In this document: positions 43,763 to 52,640 of the stretch, piece after piece
Position numbering within the stretch: position 1 is the first letter of the stretch
Layout: every line of letters begins with the position of its first letter
Assembly (NCBI GenBank): GCA_002366595.1
Contig: DFBK01000011.1
Location: 1 to 64,000, forward strand
Origin: Anaerolineales bacterium UBA3082
GTDB taxonomy: Bacteria; Chloroflexota; Anaerolineae; UBA7937
Length of the DNA stretch: 64,000 bases
Reading direction: 5' to 3'
Position numbers and translations under genes: made by a program
Notes under the pieces: model-generated
What the model was told of the DNA's origin: nothing
The model's database searches: none
The model's input: the letters and a program-made list of their open reading frames with translations, nothing else

Positions 43763-44971
43763 CTACGATCTTAGGCAGGCATTGTAGATCTCAACGATCT
43801 CTTTTCCCGCCTTCTCCCACGAATAGCGTTCAACAGCCCTCTTGCGCAATCGACGCCCCAACCCTAGGGCCCGTTCTTCGTCGTTGAGCAGGGAGTTTAT
43901 GGCCCCGGCCAAAGCCACGGGATTCCCCGACTCGGCGTAAACACCCCCATCCCCCAGGTACTCACGGCTCACCGGTGTGTCGAAAGCCACCGTAGGAAGA
44001 GCCATGGCCATATAGTTCAGAAGTTTCCCGCACCCCTCGGTGGCTGATATCTTGGGGGCCACCGCCACATCACCCAAAGCCAGGTAGCGCGGTGCCTCCC
44101 AATAGGGTATTCTCCCCGTGAAGATCACTCGATCCTCGATACCCAGATGTTGGGCTCTCATTTGATAATGCTCTACGTTGGGGAAGCCCATGATGAGGAA
44201 ATGTGTGTCTGGGAGGTTCTCACGGAGTCGCGCTATACCCTCTAGAAGTAGCCCGATCCCTTGCCACTCGGTCAAAAGCCCTAGATATACTACTACTCTA
44301 TGGCCAGCAGGAATTCCCCAACGAGACCTCAATAGGGCTTTACCCCCTTCTTCGTTGGGGGGGCGGAAAAATTCGGCGTTAACGCAATCGGGGATGATAT
44401 GGATCCGCCGACTGTCACAGTCAAATTCATTGCAGAGGATGTTCATAGCGTGGCGTGAACTGGTGATGATCGCTCTGGGCAGGCGATCGATGATTTGCTC
44501 CAACTGCCGCATAGGGCGATAAAAGAGGCCATCGGGTTTTAGGAAACCGTGGTCGATCATCTCACTGGTCATGCTGCCCTGAAGGTCGAAGACTAAAGGG
44601 ATGCGCAGGAGGAGGCTCATAGGATAGCCGATCAGAGCACCTTCATGGATATGGGCGTGTATGATTTCTGGCCTCTTGCGCAAGGCCACAGATAGCGATT
44701 TGATAAATAAAAGGAGGTCGAAAGCGATCTTGTGGCGAGAGGAACCCACCTCATACTCCTGTCGCCAAGGGATGCTCAATGTGCGCTCGATATCTAACCC
44801 TTCCACATCTTGACCGTTGTGATAGGTGCAGATGGTGACCTCATGTCCCATTTTCTGGAGGATGGAAGCCTCCTCTAAGATGCGAACATGGCCCCCATAG
44901 TCGGCGAAAAAGGAGGTGGGGGCGATCATCAACACTTTGAATCTCTTCACCTGGTGGCTGCCAGCATCCAA
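43763..44971 (-). CDS. GT4 glycosyltransferase
   Basis: This GT-B enzyme of about 402 residues has FKVLMIAPTSFFADYGGHVR, PLVFDLQGSMTSEMIDHGFL, VVVYLGLLTEWQGIGLLLEG, VIFTGRIPYWEAPRYLALGD and ISATEGCGKLLNYMAMALPT. The open frame begins with TTG at 44971. The GTG at 44950 (V-K-R-F-K-V) would put the start right at the first strand and is a fair alternative. It follows an extended -10 promoter candidate and may begin a transcription unit. Confidence 0.9.
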   Translation of the reverse strand: MDAGSHQVKRFKVLMIAPTSFFADYGGHVRILEEASILQKMGHEVTICTYHNGQDVEGLDIERTLSIPWRQEYEVGSSRHKIAFDLLLFIKSLSVALRKRPEIIHAHIHEGALIGYPMSLLLRIPLVFDLQGSMTSEMIDHGFLKPDGLFYRPMRQLEQIIDRLPRAIITSSRHAMNILCNEFDCDSRRIHIIPDCVNAEFFRPPNEEGGKALLRSRWGIPAGHRVVVYLGLLTEWQGIGLLLEGIARLRENLPDTHFLIMGFPNVEHYQMRAQHLGIEDRVIFTGRIPYWEAPRYLALGDVAVAPKISATEGCGKLLNYMAMALPTVAFDTPVSREYLGDGGVYAESGNPVALAGAINSLLNDEERALGLGRRLRKRAVERYSWEKAGKEIVEIYNACLRS

Positions 44972-45093
44972 ATGCGAATTCTCCGAAAGGCAGCTTTTGC
45001 CTGGAAATCGAAAGCGTGACCTTGCTTCGCCTTCCGCCGTTATGCGTATTGATTTGTGAGGACGCCTGAAGAGGGAACCATCCCTCGACTCCT

Positions 45094-45102
45094 ATTATAC
45101 CA
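45094..45102 (-). promoter_or_regulatory. Extended -10 promoter candidate
   Basis: The minus strand reads TGGTATAAT (45102-45094), a TG-N-TATAAT extended -10 element. No good -35 box lies 17 bp upstream. It sits about 120 bases before the GT4 gene and after the GT2 remnant. Confidence 0.4.
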
Positions 45103-45185
45103 CAGATTCTGCCTCCGCTTGCTATGTCAGGCGAGGATCCCATAGAAAAGGGGTGATATTCTGGGTTTGCGGTTGGTAGAGGCGT

Positions 45186-45376
45186 CTACCAGACTTGGTT
45201 GGTGGGCCATGCTTCGGATGCTTGCTTCTCCGGCCCCCGGCCTGGCAAGTACCGGGGCAGGTGGGACAGGCTGTCATCCACCACCAGGATTCCGTATTTT
45301 TCCCAGGCAGGGATTGATCGGCCAAGGCCCTCAAGCAGTGGGCCAGTGTCGATGCGGCGTCGTAGGCCGGGATCAC
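45186..45376 (-). pseudogene. Truncated, frameshifted GT2 glycosyltransferase remnant
   Basis: The frame opens with GTG 45376, overlapping the stop of the flippase-like gene, and reads VIPAYDAASTLAHCLRALAD, the standard GT2 N-terminus. In another frame it continues EKYGILVVDDSLSH, the next GT2 strand, with the break in a run of five A. The rest of the enzyme is missing and the sequence runs into the promoter region of the next gene. Confidence 0.65.
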
Positions 45377-46422
45377 TACCTAGGCAATTCATCCGCCTTT
45401 TGCCATCTCACCTCCTCGGTTGGCTTGCCATGGGCCTCCGGCCCCGCTAATCGAAAGAGCTGATAGCCGGCCTTCCAGGTGAAGAGCCCACCCAGCACCA
45501 TCATGGGCAGGTAGACTATTAGGTGAAGCACTACCGTATAGGCCAAGGCTGTCCCGCTCTCTATCCCGATAGTCGTGAGGGTGAGATAGCCAAGGTAGTG
45601 GAATACCCCCACCCGTCCTGGCGAGGTGGGTATCGCCACTCCTACCTGGAGAACCACTAGGAGGAGCAGGGAACTCCACCAGGGTGCAACGATCCCCATA
45701 CTGGAGAGAACCAACCAGTTAGTAGAGGCAGCCACAGCCCAGATCCCTGCTGACAACCCCAGTGACCAAACGACCACCCTCCAAGAGCCCAAAGAATCCA
45801 CCCCTTCCAAAGCCACCATCACCTTCTGAAGAAGGCTTTTGACCAAAGAGTAGGGGGTCAACGCGCTCAGTCTATGCAAGCAGCTTGTTACCCATTCACG
45901 ATTTCGGGCGGTGAGGAGAAGAGCGACGGAGAGGGCAAGCAAAATGGCAGCCGCTGCCAGTTCCCAACGACTCAGCCAAGATGGGAGAGAGATCACTGCC
46001 AAGAGCAAGGCGACCGAAATAAGGAGCATGATGGCCTCTAGGGTCTTCTCCACGACGATAGTCACCAGAGCCGAGGCCTTGCTGCGCTCTTCCAACTCAC
46101 CCACCAGGTAGGCTCTAGCTAACTCCCCAACCCTCACCGGCAAAGCTGCATTGAGTGCCATTCCCACCAGCAAAATGCGAAAGAGTTGCCAACAACCAAG
46201 ATCCCCCTGTCGTGGGTAAAAGAGCCACTTCCAGCGGTAAGCCTTCCCGGCGAGAGTGAGCAGGACCGAAAGAAAAGCCAAAAGCAACCAACCCGGCTGC
46301 ACACTGGCAGCCGCCTGAGCTACTTGTTTCATATCAACATCGCGAAGGGCGATTAAGAGCAAGAGCGCACCCAAAAGCGATCCCAAGGCTAGGCGGATGC
46401 CCATCGAGACTCTCTGGCCCAT
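45376..46422 (-). CDS. Flippase-like membrane protein (LPG-synthase TM region / UPF0104 family)
   Basis: The protein has 348 residues with about eight hydrophobic helices. It has ALRDVDMKQVAQAAASVQPG, then LNAALPVRVGELARAYLVGE and SALVTIVVEKTLEAIMLLIS, which are the family motifs (P-x-R-x-G-E-x-x-R and the E-K helix). GGAGG stands 8 bases before ATG 46422. It lies next to the ligase-like gene with a 1-base gap. It is a divergent paralogue of the gene at 5223. A transport or flipping role for lipid-linked sugars is inferred only. Confidence 0.87.
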   Translation of the reverse strand: MGQRVSMGIRLALGSLLGALLLLIALRDVDMKQVAQAAASVQPGWLLLAFLSVLLTLAGKAYRWKWLFYPRQGDLGCWQLFRILLVGMALNAALPVRVGELARAYLVGELEERSKASALVTIVVEKTLEAIMLLISVALLLAVISLPSWLSRWELAAAAILLALSVALLLTARNREWVTSCLHRLSALTPYSLVKSLLQKVMVALEGVDSLGSWRVVVWSLGLSAGIWAVAASTNWLVLSSMGIVAPWWSSLLLLVVLQVGVAIPTSPGRVGVFHYLGYLTLTTIGIESGTALAYTVVLHLIVYLPMMVLGGLFTWKAGYQLFRLAGPEAHGKPTEEVRWQKADELPR

Positions 46423-46423
46423 A

Positions 46424-47776
46424 TCACTCGCCTCCCGTATCCCGGGCGGGGGTTGGCGATGGAGCCGACCTCGCCTGAAGGTTATAGAGGGCGGCCATCA
46501 GGCCCAGCATAATCCAGAGAATAAAGCCTGGTGGGGCACCGAGCTTTATGGCATCGGTGAGTCCATAAACCTGATGGGCGAGCATCCCTGAGAAAAGTCC
46601 CACGGTCAGTAGACGAATAGAACGACTCTGGCTGCCCCGGTAGACCCGCCAAGCGCAGACGCAGAAAGTGGTGAGCAGGGCTAGGTAGGCTACGAGGCCG
46701 GGGATGCCCAGATCTACCGCTACTTGCAAGAAATTGTTGTGGGCGTGAGGCACCTTGGCGTTGGGGCCGGATAGGAAATATGGATACAGGGCATCACCCA
46801 CATAAGGGAACATGTTCAGACCGATCCCGGTGTAGGGAAAGTCCTGGATCATGTATAGGGCTCGCTGCCAGACCTCAAACCTGCCCACGGCGGTGCCTGT
46901 CACGTCCAGCATCAGCATCGAGTCGAGAAAACTCTCCGCACCAACCGACCAGGCTCGAGCCAAAGCGCTCACCGCCAGCGAGGGCACTGAGAGCAGAAAC
47001 CAGCGGTTGCGGGAGATAGCCAACACGATCAGGCCGCTGGCCACCCCTATGTAGGCACTTCTGGACTGAGTCAGGATCAACACCCCAGCCGTGAGAATGA
47101 GGGAGAGGGTCGCCAGGAGCGAGGAGGTCTTGCGAGACAAGAGCAGCCTCGCCCACGCTTTCCATCCCCCACGCTTCACGGCAGGGGTAGTCACCAGAGC
47201 GATCCCGGGATTGGAACCCCAAACTGCCAGGCAGGTAGCCAAGGAGAGGGGCAGCACCAGGGCTAAAGCGCCGCCCACCTGGTTGGGGTGAAACCCACCA
47301 CCGGGCGAACTGGTGATGTTGTGGATCAGCCGTGGCAACCGCCCATATATGGGGCCGAGGGGGAGAACCTTGTGAGCGATCCAATCGGTGCCTATCAATG
47401 ACAAGCAGGAGATCCCCACACCAAAGGCGATAAGCAGCGCCGCCCAGCCCCAGACCCCTCTGGCGCTCTCGGCACTATTCACTACGCCGTAGAAGAAGGC
47501 CACCCCCAAGACAATGCCTAGTAACTTGGGCAGGCTCACTTCTGGCAGGGCTGAGGCCCAAAGGCTAACCGGGAGCATCAGCAGCAGGCAAAGGATGGGA
47601 ATATCCATGGGGGTGCGGACCGTGGGACGGCCGATCGCTCTCCAACGGGCCAGCCAAGGGAGGAGGAGGATGAGCAAAGCCGGCACGCTGAGAGTCGAGG
47701 GGAACAAGAGGAATGGCGCCGCCACTAGGAGACACGCTATCTCTAGTTCATTCAGTCGCTGAGCGATCACTCTCAC
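46424..47776 (-). CDS. O-antigen ligase/polymerase-like membrane protein (Wzy_C family)
   Basis: The protein has 450 residues with about twelve hydrophobic helices. The large outside loop has GRFEVWQRALYMIQDFPYTG, IGLNMFPYVGDALYPYF and PHAHNNFLQVAVDLGIPGLV, with the H-x-x-x-L-Q pattern of the Wzy_C/WaaL family. An earlier GGFHPNQVGGALALVLPLSL and ILTQSRSAYIGVASGLIVLA agree. The start is GTG at 47776 with AGGAG 6 bases ahead. It joins or polymerises glycan units outside the membrane; ligase and polymerase cannot be told apart by sequence. Confidence 0.88.
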   Translation of the reverse strand: MRVIAQRLNELEIACLLVAAPFLLFPSTLSVPALLILLLPWLARWRAIGRPTVRTPMDIPILCLLLMLPVSLWASALPEVSLPKLLGIVLGVAFFYGVVNSAESARGVWGWAALLIAFGVGISCLSLIGTDWIAHKVLPLGPIYGRLPRLIHNITSSPGGGFHPNQVGGALALVLPLSLATCLAVWGSNPGIALVTTPAVKRGGWKAWARLLLSRKTSSLLATLSLILTAGVLILTQSRSAYIGVASGLIVLAISRNRWFLLSVPSLAVSALARAWSVGAESFLDSMLMLDVTGTAVGRFEVWQRALYMIQDFPYTGIGLNMFPYVGDALYPYFLSGPNAKVPHAHNNFLQVAVDLGIPGLVAYLALLTTFCVCAWRVYRGSQSRSIRLLTVGLFSGMLAHQVYGLTDAIKLGAPPGFILWIMLGLMAALYNLQARSAPSPTPARDTGGE

Positions 47777-47828
47777 GATCGTCTCCTAGATGGCTCCGAT
47801 CTCTGCGTGCTGTCTCAGCTTCGTCGCC

Positions 47829-49832
47829 TCAACTTCCTCTGTAGTAGTAAAACGAGACCTTGCTGGGGCTCACTTTGTTGAGAACGACACCTAAGATGTT
47901 GCTGCCAACTGTAGCCAACCTCTCACCGGCAATGCGTGTGGCTTCTCGTTGGGTTCTGCCCGCTTCGACTGTCAGCAAGACTCCGTCCACATGCTTGCCC
48001 AGAACATCCGCATCAGTCACAGCCAGGATCGCTGGGCTGTCGAAAAGGACAAGGTCGGCTTTGCTTTTGAGTTCCTCGACCAACGTTTCAATACGAGCCG
48101 ATTGCAGCAACTCCGACGGGTTGGGAGGCAGAGGCCCGCTAGTGATGAGCCTGAGGTTCTTGACTTCTGTCTCTCGGAGATACCGGTCTAGATCCGGGTG
48201 GTCTTCTAGCAGGAAGTCGCTCAGTCCCTTGTCATTGGGCAGACCGAAGAGGGTGTGCAGGACGGGGCGTCTGAGGTCCGAGTCCACGAGAATGACTGAA
48301 CTATTCCCTTGTGCCAGAACTACGGCAAGGTTAGCCGCGATGGTGCTTTTCCCTTCCATGGCCGTGGGACTTGCTATCAGAAAAGTGCTCGGCGTGTCCT
48401 CAATGGCGGCTTCAAGTCGGGTGCGCAACATGCGGAAACTTTCGGCAGCAGGGGAAAGGGGATCCCTGAGAGCGACGGGTTGAGTTTCGCTCTTTGCTTC
48501 GAAGGTCACAATTGAACCCAGTGTCGGCAGTCCAACCGCTTGAGTTACATCCTCCGCAGTGGTGATTGATTGGTCAAGGTACTCGAGGGTGAAGACCGCA
48601 CCCATGGCCAACATGGCACCCACAACCGAGCCCAGGAGGGTGTTGAGCCTCTTGCGAGGGCGGATGGGGCTTTCGGGCTCCGTAGCAGCCACTGCGAAGC
48701 GAACCAGAGTCTCCTCTGTTTGGCCGGCCATCTGCACCTCTGCCACCTTCCGTGCTATCATCTGGTAGGTCTCCCAGCCCAGATCCCTAGCGCTGGTGAG
48801 GTCGCGTTCCCTAGCGCGCTCCTGCTCCAGTTGCTCCTGCAATTGAAGGATCTCCTGCTGGAGAGAGCCTTCATCGATAAGTGCTAGGACTTGTTCCAGC
48901 CTAATTTCCAGATTCGCGATGAGTGTATCAAGTTCGGAAAGCTGCTGGGCTGGGTCCTCTGTGATCTCGGTCTGCTGATCCAGCAAGACTTGAAGCTCAA
49001 CCTGCTGACCGGGCGAAACTTGAGGCGCAACGAGTAGGCCAGAGGACAGCGTCGAGGCTCTTGCTCTTAAGAGCAGGAGTGCTAGACTATTCCTCCCCGT
49101 GGTGGAAGAGGGGACACCTTCCCCCAAGCTCTCTCGAAGGGTCTTGGCGTCAGCGAGCAGGCGGTCCAAGGCCCGTTGAGCCGCGTAGTAGTCGTCCAGG
49201 GTAGCCTCCTTGGCACTTATTTCGTTGGTCAGAGTGGCGATCTGGTTGTTCCCCAGGAACTCAGTTAGGGCTGCCTCTGCCTCTTGGTAGTCGCCTAGTG
49301 CCTCGTCTACCTGAATCTGAAGGCCAGCAGGTGACTGGGTAGTTCCAACATATAGGCTGTTGACATAGCCTTCATAGGCATGCGCCCAGGCATTGGCAAT
49401 AGTTGTGGCCTTCTCTGGGGAGTCCGCTTCGACCAGGATCCTGATTAGGTCCCCGTCCAGTTTTGCCTCTACCATCCCGAGAAGCATCCCTGCTTCACCC
49501 TCCTCAGGCTCTAAGATGGAGCCGATCTCCCCGATTACCTGCGAGCCTATGGTGCTGTTGGTAACTAGGGCGGTGAGGGCCTTCCGGCGTTCCTGCATGT
49601 TTATGATTGGCGCTACATCTTCTTCAGTCAAGGTCCTGTACCGGGGCTCAAGGACGATCTCCGATCCTGACCTGACGATCAGCACCCCCGCCTCAGCCTG
49701 GTATATGGGGGGCGTCAGGAAGCTGACAACAAGGGCTGTCGCGCCAGCCAGAAAGGTACCCAGCACGATCAGCCATAACCACCTGCGGATTACAGCCAAA
49801 TACTGCCTTAGTTCTATACCCTCATATTCCAT
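47829..49832 (-). CDS. Wzz chain-length domain fused to a BY-type tyrosine kinase
   Basis: The protein has 667 residues. The Wzz domain starts YLAVIRRWLWLIVLGTFLAG, has a coiled-coil outer region (about 150-350), and ends with ESPIRPRKR and a second helix. The cytosolic kinase has a Walker A variant SPTAMEGKSTIAANLAVVLA, Walker A' SVILVDSDLRRPVLHTLFGL and Walker B-like DLVLFDSPAI. A short Tyr cluster (YYYRGS) closes the protein, where such kinases autophosphorylate. It controls chain length or export of the glycan. GGAGG stands upstream of ATG 49832. Confidence 0.92.
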   Translation of the reverse strand: MEYEGIELRQYLAVIRRWLWLIVLGTFLAGATALVVSFLTPPIYQAEAGVLIVRSGSEIVLEPRYRTLTEEDVAPIINMQERRKALTALVTNSTIGSQVIGEIGSILEPEEGEAGMLLGMVEAKLDGDLIRILVEADSPEKATTIANAWAHAYEGYVNSLYVGTTQSPAGLQIQVDEALGDYQEAEAALTEFLGNNQIATLTNEISAKEATLDDYYAAQRALDRLLADAKTLRESLGEGVPSSTTGRNSLALLLLRARASTLSSGLLVAPQVSPGQQVELQVLLDQQTEITEDPAQQLSELDTLIANLEIRLEQVLALIDEGSLQQEILQLQEQLEQERARERDLTSARDLGWETYQMIARKVAEVQMAGQTEETLVRFAVAATEPESPIRPRKRLNTLLGSVVGAMLAMGAVFTLEYLDQSITTAEDVTQAVGLPTLGSIVTFEAKSETQPVALRDPLSPAAESFRMLRTRLEAAIEDTPSTFLIASPTAMEGKSTIAANLAVVLAQGNSSVILVDSDLRRPVLHTLFGLPNDKGLSDFLLEDHPDLDRYLRETEVKNLRLITSGPLPPNPSELLQSARIETLVEELKSKADLVLFDSPAILAVTDADVLGKHVDGVLLTVEAGRTQREATRIAGERLATVGSNILGVVLNKVSPSKVSFYYYRGS

Positions 49833-49853
49833 TTTTCCTCCAATAACGCCTGC

Positions 49854-50087
49854 TTATTCTATTTTTTCTGCTTGGTTAGTGGCCGATCTTTCTTCCTGCG
49901 GTATGGTTCTTAGTCTCACTGACAGGCCTGCCAACTCGGCCGCCCATTGCTTAATCGATTCTAGGTTTTTTGGGTTCGGTTTGGCCTCGTATTCGCGGGT
50001 GAGTTCTGCCAACACCTCGGCGATCCTCCTGATCCTCCTCAGGAGTTCCAGGTCAGCGTTGGTCAAGATAGAACTGGTCATTTGCAC
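49854..50087 (-). CDS. Small helical protein upstream of the Wzz-kinase
   Basis: The protein has about 77 residues. GGAGG lies 8 bases before the GTG at 50087 and supports this start over a longer frame at 50129. It is mostly helical (NADLELLRRIRRIAEVLAEL, then ESIKQWAAELAGLSVRLRTI), soluble and charged. I do not recognise it. Its stop lies 21 bases before the Wzz-kinase start, so the two are probably co-transcribed. Confidence 0.6.
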   Translation of the reverse strand: MQMTSSILTNADLELLRRIRRIAEVLAELTREYEAKPNPKNLESIKQWAAELAGLSVRLRTIPQEERSATNQAEKIE

Positions 50088-50125
50088 CTTAACTACCTCC
50101 TTCGGTGCTCCCGTCTTCGTGGTAT

Positions 50126-50344
50126 TCAACGGATACGCTTTCTGGTCAGAAGCTGCAACAGGCGATGCCTTCTACGATGACCGATATAGGTATGCCACCC
50201 ATGGTTAGGTAACATCTGGAGCAGCCCCGCCCCTGGGCCACGCTCGCAAGTGGGCTCCCTGGGGGAGCGATCCTCGGTGTCAAGGTTCTCGCTATGAAAG
50301 CCCTCTTTGTCCAGCGACTCCTGCTGCTTCACTACGACTATCAC
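50126..50344 (-). CDS. Doubtful small ORF
   Basis: The 72-residue frame starts with GTG at 50344 (or GTG 50332, with AGGTGA about 7 bases ahead) and ends overlapping a TTG of the next frame. Composition is polar, with a basic C-terminus (GHRRRHRLLQLLTRKRIR). It contains a 6-bp-stem inverted repeat (GCTCCC/GGGAGC). There is no recognisable domain. It may be real only because it fills a gap between two genes with gene-like spacing. Confidence 0.25.
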   Translation of the reverse strand: MIVVVKQQESLDKEGFHSENLDTEDRSPREPTCERGPGAGLLQMLPNHGWHTYIGHRRRHRLLQLLTRKRIR

Positions 50345-50387
50345 CTTTCCTGGAGATCAAGACATAACGCCTTGCTACAGGGCTCTC

Positions 50388-51533
50388 TCATCTTGATGCC
50401 TTCCTGTTGAGCAAGGAGTTGGCGACGAGGAGCAGAAGCCGCGGTTGGGTTAGAGCGAGTTTAAAGAAGGCGTTCTTGAACACGTCTCTATTGTGGGTGG
50501 CCAGAAGATTCCTGGTTCTCGTGTTCAGCAACTCCAACAATCGGTCGTAATCGCGGTCACCGAACCTATTCAAAACGGCCCGCATCAGAGAGTGAAGGTC
50601 GAGTTCCGCCTTCAGACCTCGAACCGTCCTTCGGTAAGGTGCTTGTCCCACTATGGCCCTGACCGCTGCCCTGGCGCCTCTTAAGCCAGCAACGACTCCT
50701 CCCACCGTCGTGGCCTTGACTTGTCCTCCAGCGTCCCCGATGAGGAGGATCCTGGAATTCGAGATGGCGCGTGATGGTTTCAGTAGAGGATCGTGTAGAG
50801 GGACCTGAGCGGCTTGAAACTCGAGGGTTTCACACCCTTGTGAAGATAGAAAGCCCTCCAGATTATCCCTAACCCCCTTACCGTTCCTGGAGATCAGGCC
50901 TATGACTGCTCTGGCCTCTGATTCCGGGATAAGCCAGTAGAAGAACTCGGTTCGCTCTCTATCAAACCATACCTTTACGGAATCTGCTGAGGCTTGGTTG
51001 GGCAATACCACCTTCGCTTGAGCGATGGTTACCGTCTCCCTGGAGTCTCTTGAGGCAGCCTTGGCCACATTGCTAAGGACGCCGTCAGCCCCTATGAGCA
51101 CGTTGGTGGTGATGGTGTACTGTCTGCCCTGGACAACGTTCTCCAAGGAAAGGAGTAACTTGTTCCCTTCGTCCTCAAAACCCAAGAAACGGAAGCCTGG
51201 GTATATTTTGGCGCCTTCCTCGGCGGCTTTCCTAGCCAACAACTCGATGAGTCTCTGCCTTTCAATTACTAGGTCGGGCTCTTGTAGTGCCACCCAGGAG
51301 TGTCGGTGGGCAGAAATCAGCTCCATTCTATTGACCTTGTTTAAGATAGCCTCAGGCGGGACGAAGCCTAGAACTTCACTCAACTTGCTGGTGACGATCA
51401 GTGTCCTAGGAGGCTGGCCTAGACCTTCGTGCACATCATATAGTTGAACCGGGATGCGCTCTTTGGCCAGAAGATAGGCTGCAAATAAACCCGCGGTAGA
51501 AGCACCGACGATGACAACGTTATTTTGGTCCAT
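50388..51533 (-). CDS. FAD-dependent geranylgeranyl-reductase-like oxidoreductase
   Basis: This flavoprotein of about 381 residues has FAD-binding VVIVGASTAGLFAAYLLAKE, VLIGADGVLSNVAKAA, and the second FAD motif ILLIGDAGGQVKATTVGGVV, which is the geranylgeranyl-reductase form (G-D-A-x-G-x-V-x-x-x-T-x-G-G). This family saturates isoprenoid double bonds of lipids or quinone tails. Here it lies in a polyprenyl-linked glycan cluster, so a polyprenol or lipid carrier substrate is plausible; that is inference. Start codons at 51545 and 51563 are also open. Confidence 0.82.
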   Translation of the reverse strand: MDQNNVVIVGASTAGLFAAYLLAKERIPVQLYDVHEGLGQPPRTLIVTSKLSEVLGFVPPEAILNKVNRMELISAHRHSWVALQEPDLVIERQRLIELLARKAAEEGAKIYPGFRFLGFEDEGNKLLLSLENVVQGRQYTITTNVLIGADGVLSNVAKAASRDSRETVTIAQAKVVLPNQASADSVKVWFDRERTEFFYWLIPESEARAVIGLISRNGKGVRDNLEGFLSSQGCETLEFQAAQVPLHDPLLKPSRAISNSRILLIGDAGGQVKATTVGGVVAGLRGARAAVRAIVGQAPYRRTVRGLKAELDLHSLMRAVLNRFGDRDYDRLLELLNTRTRNLLATHNRDVFKNAFFKLALTQPRLLLLVANSLLNRKASR

Positions 51534-51625
51534 TGGAACTCTCATACCCTTCGCTGGTGACATCTGAAATCGGTATCTGCTTCAAATAGCCATTCGACCA
51601 TACCAGAGATGTTACTATCCCCAGG

Positions 51626-51835
51626 CTAGACCTGTCTCTTCTTCTCGCCCGCTTGTTCAGTGCCTTCTTGGCGCGGGGAAGAGAAGCCCGCCAGGCTACT
51701 GAGGGCCATGGCTATGCCGCCCGCAACACAGATAGCCAGAGCGAGGTAGGGCCTAGTTCCCACGAAGGCGATGGCGAGCAAGGAAAATAGAATCCATAAA
51801 GAAAGGGGCTCCAAAATCGTGATTAGAGATTTCAT
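51626..51835 (-). CDS. Small two-helix membrane protein
   Basis: The protein has 69 residues from ATG 51835. Two hydrophobic helices (LSLWILFSLLAIAFVGT and YLALAICVAGGIAMALSSLA) are followed by a charged tail (EQAGEKKRQV). No family recognised. It sits between the transaldolase and the flavoprotein with short gaps and probably belongs to the same operon. Confidence 0.55.
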   Translation of the reverse strand: MKSLITILEPLSLWILFSLLAIAFVGTRPYLALAICVAGGIAMALSSLAGFSSPRQEGTEQAGEKKRQV

Positions 51836-51860
51836 CGCCCTTCCATAGCAAGACTGGGTA

Positions 51861-52640
51861 TCAAGCCTTCTGGGCCGAAAGTTCTTCTTCCACAAGTATG
51901 CCCTTGCGGAAGTCAACTATCCCTCTGAGACGGTATCCTGCCTGCTGAGCATCGTTGTAGAACATCTTCACTGTATCCAGCGAGTACTCGTGCAGATCTT
52001 TACCAACCAAGGGTAACTTTCTCAGAATGTCGTGAGTGACAGTGATGATGTGACACCCGACAGCATCGGCCTGGAATATATTGAGCAATTCACGGGGACT
52101 GGCCCAGATCAACTCAAGGTTTGGATACGGGCGCAGTAGTTGCACGGCTGCTGCCATCAAGGGCACGGGATCATGTCCGGTATCCGCAACACGCCCAGCG
52201 AAGACCGAAACAAAGCAGGATGGCCCTTCAGCAAGACACTGGCTGATGTCCCGCACTTGATCCAATGTCATCATTGCCGTCACGTTCAATTTCACGCCAG
52301 CACGTGCCAACCTGCGCACCAGATCACAAGACGACTGACCATGGGTGTTGGTGATGGGAATCTTGACATAGACGTTTTCGCCCCACGAGGAAATCTCTAA
52401 CGCCTGACGTTCCATCTCGTCAAACTCGTCGGAGAAAACCTCGAAGGAAATGGGGCGGTCAGGGATGGTGGCAGTGATTTCTTGGGCGAAGGCGCGATAG
52501 TCACTGACCTCCGCTTTGCGCATCAGAGTGGGATTCGTAGTGAATCCCTTGATCAGAGGGTTGCGATACAGTTCGAGCATGCCGGCCTTGTCGGCCCCGT
52601 CGGCGAAGATCTTGATGCTCAGATCGGCTAACCTTTTCAT
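51861..52640 (-). CDS. Transaldolase-family protein
   Basis: This protein of about 259 residues is of the TalC/fructose-6-phosphate-aldolase-like transaldolase group: IFADGADKAGMLELYRNPLI, KGFTTNPTLM, and the Schiff-base Lys in YVKIPITNTHGQ. AGGAGG before ATG 52640 fixes the start, which overlaps the gmhB-like stop as ATGA. Transaldolase makes sedoheptulose-7-phosphate, the substrate of GmhA two genes away. Its position strongly suggests a dedicated precursor supply for heptose synthesis; that link is inference. Confidence 0.85.
   Translation of the reverse strand: MKRLADLSIKIFADGADKAGMLELYRNPLIKGFTTNPTLMRKAEVSDYRAFAQEITATIPDRPISFEVFSDEFDEMERQALEISSWGENVYVKIPITNTHGQSSCDLVRRLARAGVKLNVTAMMTLDQVRDISQCLAEGPSCFVSVFAGRVADTGHDPVPLMAAAVQLLRPYPNLELIWASPRELLNIFQADAVGCHIITVTHDILRKLPLVGKDLHEYSLDTVKMFYNDAQQAGYRLRGIVDFRKGILVEEELSAQKA

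Noticed and set aside
47860..50208. Long plus-strand ORFs (207 and 271 codons) opposite the Wzz-kinase
   Set aside because: They are antisense to a complete Wzz and BY-kinase with all motifs. Ser/Thr/Arg-rich translations are typical of shadows of such genes.
50240..50270. Hairpin GCTCCC/GGGAGC as a terminator
   Set aside because: The stem is only 6 bp and no T run follows on either strand.
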